This document shows, piece after piece, positions 43,258 through 53,295 of a stretch of DNA of 64,000 bases (within the stretch, counting starts at the first letter, position 1; each line of letters starts with the position of its first letter). Source of the DNA: VRUE01 sp963729995. Its GTDB lineage: Bacteria; Actinomycetota; Thermoleophilia; Solirubrobacterales; 70-9. The notes under the pieces are model-generated. The model searched no databases. It was given only the letters and a program-made list of their open reading frames with translations, and had not been told where the DNA came from. Where the stretch lies: the NCBI GenBank assembly GCA_963729995.1, contig CAVSPF010000003.1, positions 186,001-250,000 on the forward strand, given 5' to 3'. A program made the translations under genes and the position numbers.

Positions 43258-43737
43258 GTGAGTCGGCAGGCCGTAATCACACCGGAAGGGCTCGAGAAGC
43301 TCAAAGGCGAGATCGAGTACCTCTCGACCGAGAAGCGGCGCGAGGTGGCGGCGAGGATCAAGGAGGCGCGCGAGTTCGGCGACATCTCCGAGAACGCCGA
43401 GTACGACGACGCCAAGAACGAGCAGGCCCTGCTCGAGCATCGGATCGCGCAGCTCGAGGAGAGGCTGCGCCGGGCTACGGTGATCAACGAGAAGGACGTC
43501 GGCACCGACAAGGTGACCTTTGGCTCGATCGTCCACGTCAAAGATCAGAAGACGGGGGATTCGCAGAAGTTCCAGATCGTCGGCTCGACCGAGGCCGACC
43601 CGCTCGAGCAGAAGCTCTCGAACGAGTCGCCGGTCGGCAAGGCCCTGATCGGCCGCAAGCGCAACGACGTGGTCACCGTCGAGGTTCCGCGCGGTCCGAG
43701 GAAGAAGCTCAAAATCACGAAGATCGAGTCGGCCTGA
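43258..43737 (+). CDS. greA: Transcription elongation factor GreA
   Basis: This 159-aa protein has the GreA coiled coil with the acidic tip FGDISENAEYDDAKNEQALLEHRIAQLEE. The C-terminal FKBP-like domain reads VTFGSIVHVKDQKTG and SPVGKALIGRKRNDVVTVEVP. It enters the RNA polymerase secondary channel and stimulates cleavage of backtracked RNA. The GTG start at 43258 has GAGGT about 9 nt upstream. It lies behind a promoter and terminator, suggesting feedback control through polymerase pausing. Confidence 0.95.
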   Translation: MSRQAVITPEGLEKLKGEIEYLSTEKRREVAARIKEAREFGDISENAEYDDAKNEQALLEHRIAQLEERLRRATVINEKDVGTDKVTFGSIVHVKDQKTGDSQKFQIVGSTEADPLEQKLSNESPVGKALIGRKRNDVVTVEVPRGPRKKLKITKIESA

Positions 43738-43759
43738 GGCCGATAGGCTCGCCCTCGCG

Positions 43760-45238
43760 ATGAGCGAGCCAGGCGAGCAAGCGGTCTCAGACGTTCTCCG
43801 GGATAGGCGGGAGAAGCTCGAGCGTCTGCGCGAGTCCGGGGTCGAGCCGTTCCCGCATGAGTTCGCCGAGCGCGAGGACATCGCCGAGGTGCGTACCGCG
43901 CACGAGGGCCTGGCGGCGGGGATCGAGACCGACTCGCGCCACCGTGTGGCGGGGCGCATCGTCGCCCGCCGCGGCCACGGCAAAGCCGCCTTCCTCGACC
44001 TCCGTGACGGCAGTGGCCAGGTCCAGCTCCATGCTCGCGAGGACCTGCTCGGGAAGGAGGCGTTCGAGCTGCTCGTCAACCTCGATCTCGGCGACTTCAT
44101 CGGCGTGGAGGGCACGGCGCTTGCGACCAGGCGGGGCGGTGAGCTCTCGCTCGCGGTCGACCACTGGCGCCTGTTGGCGAAGAGCTTGCGACCGCCACCG
44201 GAGAAGTTCCACGGCCTCGAGGACGTCGAGACCCGTTATCGCCAGCGTGAGCTCGACCTTCTCGCCAACGAGGAGAGTCGCCGCCTCTTCGCGACCCGTG
44301 CGCGCACGATCGGCGAGGTGCGCCGCTGGCTCGACGATCACGGCTTCGTAGAGGTCGAGACGCCGGTGCTGCAGCCGCTCTACGGCGGCGCCCTTGCCCG
44401 TCCCTTCGTCACGCACCACAACGCCCTCGACCGCGACTTCTACCTGAGGATCGCCACCGAGCTGTACCTGAAGCGGCTGGTGGTGGGCGGCATCGACCGC
44501 GTCTATGAGCTGGGCAAGGACTTCCGCAACGAGGGTGTGTCTCACAAGCACAACCCCGAGTTCACGATGCTCGAGTGGTACGAGGCCTACGCGGACTACG
44601 TGAAGACCGCGCACGATCTGGAGCAGCTGGTCGCCGAGGTGGCCGAGCGGGTGCTGGGGACGACCGTCGTCGAGCGGGACGGCGTGAAGATCGACCTAGC
44701 CCCTCCCTGGAAGCGTGTGACGCTGCGCGAGGCGATTCGCGAGCGAACCGGCATCGACATCTCCCAGCACCCGACTCGCGAGGCGCTGGCCGCCGCGATG
44801 GAAACCCAGTCCGATCCAGCGGAGGGCTGGGGCAAGCTGGTCGACGGTCTCCTCTCCAGGTCGGTCGAGCCGGAGCTGATCCAGCCGACCTTCGTCCTCG
44901 ACTATCCGGTCGAGCTGTCGCCGTTCGCAAAGGCGCATCGGTCCGAGCAGGGGCTGGTCGAGCGCTGGGAGGCCTTTGTCGGGGGGATCGAGATCGCCAA
45001 CTCGTTCAGCGAGCTGAACGACCCAGACGAACAGCGGCGCCGCTTCGAGCAGCAGGCAGCCGAGCGGGCCCGCGGCGACGAGGAGGCGCAGCCTTACGAC
45101 GAGGCTTTCCTGGAGGCGCTGGAGCACGGCATGCCGCCAACCGGCGGGGTTGGTCTCGGGATCGACCGCGTGGTGATGATCCTGACCGGGGCCCGCAGCG
45201 TGCGCGAGGTGGTGCTGTTCCCCGCGATGCGGTCGTAA
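43760..45238 (+). CDS. lysS: Lysyl-tRNA synthetase (class II)
   Basis: A 492-aa class II synthetase. The N-terminal OB-fold anticodon domain (RVAGRIVARRGHGKAAFLDLRDGSG) is followed by the catalytic core. Motif 1 is near VEVETPVLQPLYGGA, motif 2 is FRNEGVSHKHNPEFTMLEWYEAY, and motif 3 is PTGGVGLGIDRVVMIL. It charges tRNA-Lys. The arrangement greA-lysS-clpC continues the conserved chromosomal block. The start ATG at 43760 lies 22 bp after greA. Confidence 0.97.
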   Translation: MSEPGEQAVSDVLRDRREKLERLRESGVEPFPHEFAEREDIAEVRTAHEGLAAGIETDSRHRVAGRIVARRGHGKAAFLDLRDGSGQVQLHAREDLLGKEAFELLVNLDLGDFIGVEGTALATRRGGELSLAVDHWRLLAKSLRPPPEKFHGLEDVETRYRQRELDLLANEESRRLFATRARTIGEVRRWLDDHGFVEVETPVLQPLYGGALARPFVTHHNALDRDFYLRIATELYLKRLVVGGIDRVYELGKDFRNEGVSHKHNPEFTMLEWYEAYADYVKTAHDLEQLVAEVAERVLGTTVVERDGVKIDLAPPWKRVTLREAIRERTGIDISQHPTREALAAAMETQSDPAEGWGKLVDGLLSRSVEPELIQPTFVLDYPVELSPFAKAHRSEQGLVERWEAFVGGIEIANSFSELNDPDEQRRRFEQQAAERARGDEEAQPYDEAFLEALEHGMPPTGGVGLGIDRVVMILTGARSVREVVLFPAMRS

Positions 45239-45299
45239 ACAGGGCCCAGAACCCCGCTATGAGCGGCAATTCAGGTGTCCCGGCCGGCTAGGCCCGCTC

Positions 45300-45378
45300 G
45301 GTATCGTTAAGGGACACATGGGCGCCTCCCGATACCCGAAGGGCGTCTGCGGTACTTCAATCGTCAAACCGCGTTTGA
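45300..45378. promoter_or_regulatory. Inverted repeats in the clpC leader
   Basis: GGTATCG (45300-45306) pairs with CGATACC (45330-45336). Further on, TCAAAC-CGC-GTTTGA (45364-45378) is a perfect 6-3-6 inverted repeat ending about 23 bp before the clpC start. Clp genes of Gram-positives are often repressed by factors such as CtsR, HspR or ClgR. The sequence fits none of their consensus sites cleanly. Confidence 0.45.
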
Positions 45379-45401
45379 TCAAGTGAGAAGCTGAGAAGCC
45401 C

Positions 45402-47993
<2,592 letters not shown>

Positions 47994-48003
47994 GTCTGCC
48001 CAA

Positions 48004-49140
48004 ATGCGCGAGCCCGGCCGGACCGCGATCGGCACCTGGAGCGGGGGAAGGTTCCTGCGCTTCGGCTCCGCGGTCGACGAGGAACGCCTTGCGGCGCTGC
48101 TGCGCCCGGATGCAGGAGTCGACACGGTTCTCACCGCCGATGCCTACGGGCAAGGTGAAGCGGACCGGGTGCTGGGCCGGGCGCTGAGCGGGGTCCCCCA
48201 CGGCGAGTACTGCCTGGTGGGCGCCGTCGGCCATGACTTCTACGCCGGCGAGCGCGACGGCCCGCGCGGATTCCCCCGCTTCACCGATCCCCGCCTGCGT
48301 GGGCCCGGCGAGTATGCCGGCTACCTGCGGATGGCTGCGGAGCGCAGCCTGGAGCGGATCGGCGCCGACCGCTTCGACCTGCTGCTCCTCCACAACCCGG
48401 ATCGGATCGGCTACTCGAGCGAGGCGGTCTGGGGCGGGATGGAGGCGCTGCGCGAGGTCGGTCTCGCCCGGCAGCTCGGTGTCGCGCCCGGCCCCGCCAA
48501 CGGCTTCACGCTCGATCTCATCTCCTGCCTGGAGCGCTTCGGCGAGCACATCGATTGGGCGATGATCATCCTCAACCCGTTCGAGCCTTGGCCTGGCGAG
48601 CTGTGCCTCGACGCTGCCGCCAAGCATGGCGTCCAGGTGATCACGCGGGTTGTCGACTACGGAGGCCTCTTCTGGGGTGACCTGCGGCCCGGCATGGAGC
48701 TGGCGAAGGGGGACCACCGGGCCTTCCGCCCCGGCGGCTGGATCGAGGCGGGCCTCGAGAAGCTGGAGCGTGTCGCCCCGATCGGCCGGCGGGCCGGTCT
48801 GACAACGATCCAGCTCGCCTGCCAGTGGAACCTCATGCACCCGGCGGTTGAGTGTGTCGTCCCGACCTTGATCCAGGAGGCGGGGCCCGAGGCGCGCCCG
48901 ATCGAGGAGAAGCGCGCCGAGCTCGCCGCGCTCCCGGTTGAGCTCCGGTTGGACGAGAACGATGTGGCCACGATCCGGGCGATCGGCGACAACGCAGGCT
49001 GCATGTCGCTCAAGGGAGGCAGTCCGGGGCACGCGGGCGACGAGCGCCCCGACGGCTGGGCGCTGGACGAGGGTCTGATCGCGGCCGGGAAGCGCTGGGG
49101 GATCGACCCCGAGCGCGACCTGGCGATGGCCGCCGCATGA
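48004..49140 (+). CDS. Aldo/keto reductase-like protein with a substituted active-site lysine
   Basis: A 378-aa TIM-barrel protein from ATG 48004. AKR markers present are DTVLTADAYGQGEADRVLGRAL (Asp and Tyr), DLLLLHNPD (His), and the C-terminal LACQWNLMHPAVECVVP nicotinamide-binding region. The catalytic Lys expected about 30 residues after the Tyr (usually ATKxG) is replaced in LVGAVGHDF. The protein may therefore bind but not reduce its ligand, or use a different mechanism. It starts 10 bp after clpC and may be part of that transcript. Confidence 0.75.
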   Translation: MREPGRTAIGTWSGGRFLRFGSAVDEERLAALLRPDAGVDTVLTADAYGQGEADRVLGRALSGVPHGEYCLVGAVGHDFYAGERDGPRGFPRFTDPRLRGPGEYAGYLRMAAERSLERIGADRFDLLLLHNPDRIGYSSEAVWGGMEALREVGLARQLGVAPGPANGFTLDLISCLERFGEHIDWAMIILNPFEPWPGELCLDAAAKHGVQVITRVVDYGGLFWGDLRPGMELAKGDHRAFRPGGWIEAGLEKLERVAPIGRRAGLTTIQLACQWNLMHPAVECVVPTLIQEAGPEARPIEEKRAELAALPVELRLDENDVATIRAIGDNAGCMSLKGGSPGHAGDERPDGWALDEGLIAAGKRWGIDPERDLAMAAA

Positions 49141-49194
49141 GCGGACGCCCTTGACAACCCCAATTCCTATCTGTCCACTAGGAGTTCGGCAGAC

Positions 49195-49208
49195 CGCATT
49201 GCAATGCG
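49195..49208. promoter_or_regulatory. 14-bp perfect palindrome in front of disA
   Basis: CGCATTGCAATGCG is a perfect palindrome centred about 26 bp before the disA start. The size and symmetry suit a dimeric repressor or activator. The factor is not evident. Confidence 0.4.
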
Positions 49209-49227
49209 ATATTTGGCATCCTAGACC

Positions 49228-50343
49228 GTGATGTCGTCGCTGCCTGGGGATGCGCTTCAAGAGCTTTCAGAACGACAGGACCCCCGGCTACTGAGAGCGT
49301 TGGACATCGTCGCCCCCGGTGGTGCCCTGCGCGAGGGGATCGACAACATCGTCCAGGCTCGCACCGGCGGCCTGATCGTGGTCGGTGATCCCGCCGACCT
49401 TTCGCACCTGCTCTCGGGTGGGATCAAGCTCGACGTCGACTACACGCCGGCGATGCTCTACCAGGTGGCGAAGATGGACGGGGCGATCATCCTCAATGCC
49501 GAGTCGACGAAGATCGTCTGGGCCAACGTCCAGCTGATGCCGGACCCCACGATCCTCTCCGGCGAAACGGGCACCCGGCATCGCACCGCCGAGCGCGTCT
49601 CGAAGCAGACCGACGCCCTGGTGATCGCGATCTCTCAGCGCCGGGATGTGGTTTCGCTCTATGTCGAGGGGACGAAGTGCATGCTCGAGGAAATCCCCGC
49701 GGTGCTCGCAAAGTCGAACCAGGGACTGGCTACGCTGGAGAAGTACCGAGAGCGGCTCGACCAGGTCTCCTCCCGTCTCACCGTGCTGGAGTTCGAGGGT
49801 GGCGGGGTGCTCTACGACGTCCTTGCGGTCCTGCAGCGAGCCGAGCTGGTCACCCGGATGGCGGTCGAGGTGGAGCGCTACATCGTCGAGCTGGGCACCG
49901 AGGGCCGACTGATCGAGATGCAGCTCGAGGAGACGATGGTCGGCGTGGCGGCCGACAAGACTGCGCTGATCCGCGACTACTCGGTCGAGGACACCGAGCA
50001 GAACCTTGCCGTGGTGCTGCAGTCGCTGGCCCTGATGTCCCATCAGGACGTTCTGGACTTCGGGCGCCTCGCCGAGCTGCTCGGCTACGACCGCAAGGTC
50101 AACACCCTCGACTTCCCGGTCGCGCCGCGCGGCTACCGCATCCTGGGTCACATCCCGCGCATTCCCAAGCTTGTCGTCCAGAAGATCATCCACGCCTTCG
50201 GCGGCCTGGAGGAGGTCCTTGCGGCCTCGGACGCCGATCTCGAGGCCGTCGACGGAGTCGGCCCGACCCGGGCGAAGGACATTCGCGAGGGCCTGCGGAG
50301 GCTTCAGGAGGTCGATCTGGTTGACCGGTACTTGCAGAGTTGA
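49228..50343 (+). CDS. disA: Diadenylate cyclase/DNA integrity scanning protein DisA
   Basis: This 371-aa protein has the DAC domain with the DGA motif (MDGAIIL, residues 84-86) and the RHR motif (GTRHRTAERV, residues 117-119). A helical spine and a C-terminal helix-hairpin-helix DNA-binding domain (near 320-360, VDGVGPTRAKDIREGLRRL) follow. It makes c-di-AMP from two ATP while scanning DNA; branched DNA lowers activity. The start is GTG-ATG at 49228/49231. It precedes carD and ispD, the same neighbourhood as in mycobacteria. Confidence 0.96.
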   Translation: MMSSLPGDALQELSERQDPRLLRALDIVAPGGALREGIDNIVQARTGGLIVVGDPADLSHLLSGGIKLDVDYTPAMLYQVAKMDGAIILNAESTKIVWANVQLMPDPTILSGETGTRHRTAERVSKQTDALVIAISQRRDVVSLYVEGTKCMLEEIPAVLAKSNQGLATLEKYRERLDQVSSRLTVLEFEGGGVLYDVLAVLQRAELVTRMAVEVERYIVELGTEGRLIEMQLEETMVGVAADKTALIRDYSVEDTEQNLAVVLQSLALMSHQDVLDFGRLAELLGYDRKVNTLDFPVAPRGYRILGHIPRIPKLVVQKIIHAFGGLEEVLAASDADLEAVDGVGPTRAKDIREGLRRLQEVDLVDRYLQS

Positions 50344-50403
50344 CGGTGAGTGGCGCCGTCACGAATGGAAAGGAGCGGAGCGATTCCCGAGCTAGAGGAG
50401 GCT

Positions 50404-50946
50404 ATGGAGGCAAGCCCCGAGCAGGACGTCGAGTACGTCTGTGACTTCGAGGAGGGCGACAAGGTCGTGTACCCGCACCATGGAGCAGGCCTGGTGCTGA
50501 AGAAAGAGACCCGCGAGCTGATGGGGGAGGAACGTGAGTACCTCACGATCAAGATCCTCCATAACGAACTCACGGTGATGGTCCCGTGCGAAAACGCCGG
50601 CAAGGCAGGGCTGCGGCGGGTCATCGACGAAGAGGAAATCAAGAAGGTCACCGATGTCCTCACCGATGACGTGTCGGAGATGCCGAAGAACTGGAACCGG
50701 CGCTTCAAGTACAACCGCGAGAAGATCAAGACCGGCGACGTCTTCGAGCTCGCTGAGGTTGTCCGCAACCTCGCGATTCGCGAGATGGAGAAGGGCCTCT
50801 CGACCGGCGAGAAGCAGATGTACACGCGGGCCAAGAAGATTCTCTCGTCGGAGTTCATGTACGCGCTCGACAGAGACGAGGAAGGCGCGGAGGAATACCT
50901 CGACGGGCTGCTGGAGGAGCGCTTCGCCGCCACGGCAACCGCTTAA
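50404..50946 (+). CDS. carD: CarD-family RNA polymerase-binding transcription regulator
   Basis: About 180 aa from ATG 50404, which has TAGAGGAGG just upstream; a GTG at 50350 would add 18 residues. The N-terminal Tudor-like RNAP interaction domain reads FEEGDKVVYPHHGAGLVLKKE. A helical DNA-binding domain follows (DVFELAEVVRNLAIREMEKGLSTGEKQMYTRAK). CarD stabilises RNA polymerase open complexes, especially at rRNA promoters, and is essential in mycobacteria. The gene ends TAA at 50944-50946, immediately before the ispD frame. Confidence 0.93.
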   Translation: MEASPEQDVEYVCDFEEGDKVVYPHHGAGLVLKKETRELMGEEREYLTIKILHNELTVMVPCENAGKAGLRRVIDEEEIKKVTDVLTDDVSEMPKNWNRRFKYNREKIKTGDVFELAEVVRNLAIREMEKGLSTGEKQMYTRAKKILSSEFMYALDRDEEGAEEYLDGLLEERFAATATA

Positions 50947-51742
50947 CGCGGCCGTCACAGCGGTCATCGCGGCCGCCGGCTCCGGCGAGAGGCTGGGAGC
51001 CGGCGGCCCGAAGGCGTTTGTGACGCTTGCCGGGAAGTCGATGGTCGAGTGGTCGATCGCGGCGTGCCGGGCGGCCGAGCCGGTGCGTTCGATCGTCGTT
51101 GCCTGTCCTCCGGGGCATGTCCATGAGCTGGGCGGGCACGATCTCGGTGTGGTCGAGGGCGGGCAGACCCGCCTGGCGTCCGTGTCGAACGCCCTGGCTG
51201 CGGTCGGAACCGAGCTGGTCGCGATCCACGACGCGGCCCGGCCGCTGCTGACGCCGGGCCTGCTCGAGGGTGTCGTCGCGACCCTGGTTGCCGATGACGA
51301 GGCCGACGGGGCAATCGCGGCTGCTCCCGTAACCGACACGATCAAGCAGGTGGCGGCAACGGAGGCGGCGGCTGCAGGGAGGCCGGCCGAGACCCCGAGT
51401 CGCACCCGCTTTGGCGATCGAGTGATGACTTGTGACCCCTATAAGGTCATCAACTCATCAACTGTCGTGGAGGAGACGCTGGACCGCGGCCGGCTCTGGG
51501 CGGCGCAGACACCGCAGGTCTTTCGGACCGCCGCGCTTCGAGAGGCCCTCGCCGCCTGGCTCGAGCGTGCTGCCGCCGACCCCGAGCGAACGCCTGAGGC
51601 AACCGACGAGGCGATGCTGGTCGAGGCGGCGGGCGGCAAGGTGCTCGTCCATCCCTCCTCGCCCGAGAACCTCAAGGTGACGACCGCGCTGGACCTGCGC
51701 CTGGCCGAGCTGCTTCTCTGCGAGCGCCTCCAGCGCTCGTAG
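50942..51742 (+). CDS. ispD: 2-C-methyl-D-erythritol 4-phosphate cytidylyltransferase
   Basis: The CTP-binding start TAVIAAAGSGERLGAGGPKAFVTLAG is clear, then HDAARPLLTPGLLE, APVTDTIKQV, LWAAQTPQVFR and TDEAMLVEAAGGKV of IspD. No ATG, GTG, TTG or CTG stands in frame within 180 bp upstream of this motif; the frame begins just inside the end of carD. The start is unresolved (50942 marks the open frame). An extra ~35-residue segment lies between TDTIKQV and ETLDR, absent from most IspD enzymes. The product acts in the MEP isoprenoid pathway with IspF below. Confidence 0.85.
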   Translation, partial: LNAAVTAVIAAAGSGERLGAGGPKAFVTLAGKSMVEWSIAACRAAEPVRSIVVACPPGHVHELGGHDLGVVEGGQTRLASVSNALAAVGTELVAIHDAARPLLTPGLLEGVVATLVADDEADGAIAAAPVTDTIKQVAATEAAAAGRPAETPSRTRFGDRVMTCDPYKVINSSTVVEETLDRGRLWAAQTPQVFRTAALREALAAWLERAAADPERTPEATDEAMLVEAAGGKVLVHPSSPENLKVTTALDLRLAELLLCERLQRS

Positions 51743-51764
51743 GCGGCGGCCCTTGGCAGCGGAT

Positions 51765-51911
51765 CTAACGCAGCAGGACCCAGGTGAGCGCCGCCGCGAA
51801 GCTGAGCTGTCCGAAGCTCAGTGCGGTTCCAAGGTTGACGGCGCCAAGCGCCTCAGCGATGGCTGTTCCGCCCGCGAACGCGACGAGGAGAACGGTGAGC
51901 TGACGGATCAT
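51765..51911 (-). CDS. Small membrane protein (48 aa)
   Basis: A minus-strand 48-residue frame from ATG 51911: a hydrophobic N-terminal span (IRQLTVLLVAFAGGTAIAEALG) is followed by VNLGTALSFGQLSFAAALTWVLLR, a second span. It begins 65 bp from the start of the PHP gene on the opposite strand and ends 22 bp after the ispD stop. There is no ribosome site of strength. The two clean hydrophobic helices suggest a genuine small transmembrane protein of unknown role. Confidence 0.5.
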   Translation of the reverse strand: MIRQLTVLLVAFAGGTAIAEALGAVNLGTALSFGQLSFAAALTWVLLR

Positions 51912-51976
51912 GCGGGGTCGAGAGTACCCACCAGAGGGCGGCGACCCACCCTTCCAACCGCGTAACGTGCGAGTCG

Positions 51977-52822
51977 ATGCTGACCGACTACCACCTGCAC
52001 CTTCGCCCCGACGAGGATGACACGCCGCCGGAGAGGTATTTCACAGCGGAAAACGTCGACCGCTACCTGGCGGCGGCGTCGGCTGCCGGCATCGCCGAGC
52101 TGGGCGTTTCCGAGCACATCCACCGCTTCACCCAGGCGCTCGATCTCTGGCGTCATCCGTTCTGGGAGGAACAGGCGCGCGACGACCTCGACGCCTACTG
52201 CGAGTTCGTGCGGGGCACCGAGCTGAAGCTCGGGATCGAGTGCGATTTCGTGCCCGGCGCCGAGGATCGCACCGCCACGCTGCTGGAGGCGCATGACCTC
52301 GACTACGTGGTCGGGTCGGTTCACTTCATCGGCGACCTGGCGGTCGATCACGAGGGCTGGGACGCCTGGGCGGCTCAGCGGGACCCGGACGAGGTCTGGC
52401 GGCGCTACTTCGAGTCGCTCGCCGAGTGCGCGCGCTGCGGTCTCTTCGACATCCTCGCCCACCCCGATCTCGTCAAGGTCTGGGGCAGCGCCCGGCCGCT
52501 GCCCGCGCGCGACCCACGCTTCTTCTACGAGCCGGCGGTCGAGGCGATCGCGGCCAGCGGCATAGCGGTCGAGGTTTCCACCGCCGGCCTTCGCAAGCCG
52601 GTGGCCGAGCTCTACCCGGCACGTGCCTTCGCGGAGATGTGCGTCGAGGCGGGGGCTGTCTTCTCGCTCTCCTCCGATGCCCACCTGCCCGAGCAGGTCG
52701 GCTGCGGCTACGACCGGGCGCTCGAGCTCCTCAGCGAGCTCGGGGTGGTGGAGATATCCGTCTTCGACCGTCGCCGGCGGCGGCTCGAGCCCCTCGACTC
52801 CCCCGTCCTGGACAATCGATGA
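51977..52822 (+). CDS. PHP-domain phosphatase (histidinol-phosphatase type)
   Basis: A 281-aa PHP protein. MLTDYHLHLRP holds the HxH metal pair. GVSEHIHRFT, LGIECDFVPG, VVGSVHFIG, ILAHPDLVKVWG and SSDAHLPEQVG carry the remaining His and Asp ligands of the three-metal site. The layout is that of HisK-like histidinol-phosphate phosphatases. It sits between ispD and ispF, where its position is unusual. It abuts ispF by 1 bp, so coexpression is certain, but a role in the MEP pathway is not implied. Confidence 0.88.
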   Translation: MLTDYHLHLRPDEDDTPPERYFTAENVDRYLAAASAAGIAELGVSEHIHRFTQALDLWRHPFWEEQARDDLDAYCEFVRGTELKLGIECDFVPGAEDRTATLLEAHDLDYVVGSVHFIGDLAVDHEGWDAWAAQRDPDEVWRRYFESLAECARCGLFDILAHPDLVKVWGSARPLPARDPRFFYEPAVEAIAASGIAVEVSTAGLRKPVAELYPARAFAEMCVEAGAVFSLSSDAHLPEQVGCGYDRALELLSELGVVEISVFDRRRRRLEPLDSPVLDNR

Positions 52823-52823
52823 G

Positions 52824-53282
52824 ATGAGTCGCGTAGGAATCGGCTACGACAGCCATCGCTTTGCCGCGGGCCGCCCCCTGATCCTCGGTGGGGTCGCGAT
52901 CGAGCACGAGCGCGGGCTCGCCGGGCACTCCGACGCCGACGTTCTCACGCATGCGGTGATCGACGCACTGCTCGGCGCGGCCGGAGCGGGCGACATCGGC
53001 AGCCTCTTCCCCGACGACGAGGAGCGGTGGCGGGACGCCGACTCCATCGACCTGCTGCGCACCGTGGTCGGCGCGATCGGGGGTCGGATCGTCAACATCG
53101 ACGCCACGGTCGTCTGCGAGCGTCCACGGCTTGCGCCGCATCGGGCGGAGATGGAGCGCACCATCGCCGAGGTGACATCGGCCCGGGTGAGCGTGAAGGC
53201 GACCACCAACGAGGGGATGGGCTGGATCGGTCACGGCGAGGGAATCGCCTGCATTGCGGTCGCTTCCATCGATAGCGAATAG
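52824..53282 (+). CDS. ispF: 2-C-methyl-D-erythritol 2,4-cyclodiphosphate synthase
   Basis: A 152-aa IspF with the zinc-site start VGIGYDSHRF (Asp and His), then GLAGHSDADVLTHAVIDALLGAAGAGDIG with the third His. FPDDEERWRDADS and VKATTNEGMGWIGHGEGIACIAVA complete it. It cyclises the CDP-methylerythritol phosphate made by the IspD-IspE steps, releasing CMP. The length matches the family. Only one base separates it from the PHP gene. Confidence 0.96.
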   Translation: MSRVGIGYDSHRFAAGRPLILGGVAIEHERGLAGHSDADVLTHAVIDALLGAAGAGDIGSLFPDDEERWRDADSIDLLRTVVGAIGGRIVNIDATVVCERPRLAPHRAEMERTIAEVTSARVSVKATTNEGMGWIGHGEGIACIAVASIDSE

Positions 53283-53295
53283 TCTTCGCGGTCCG

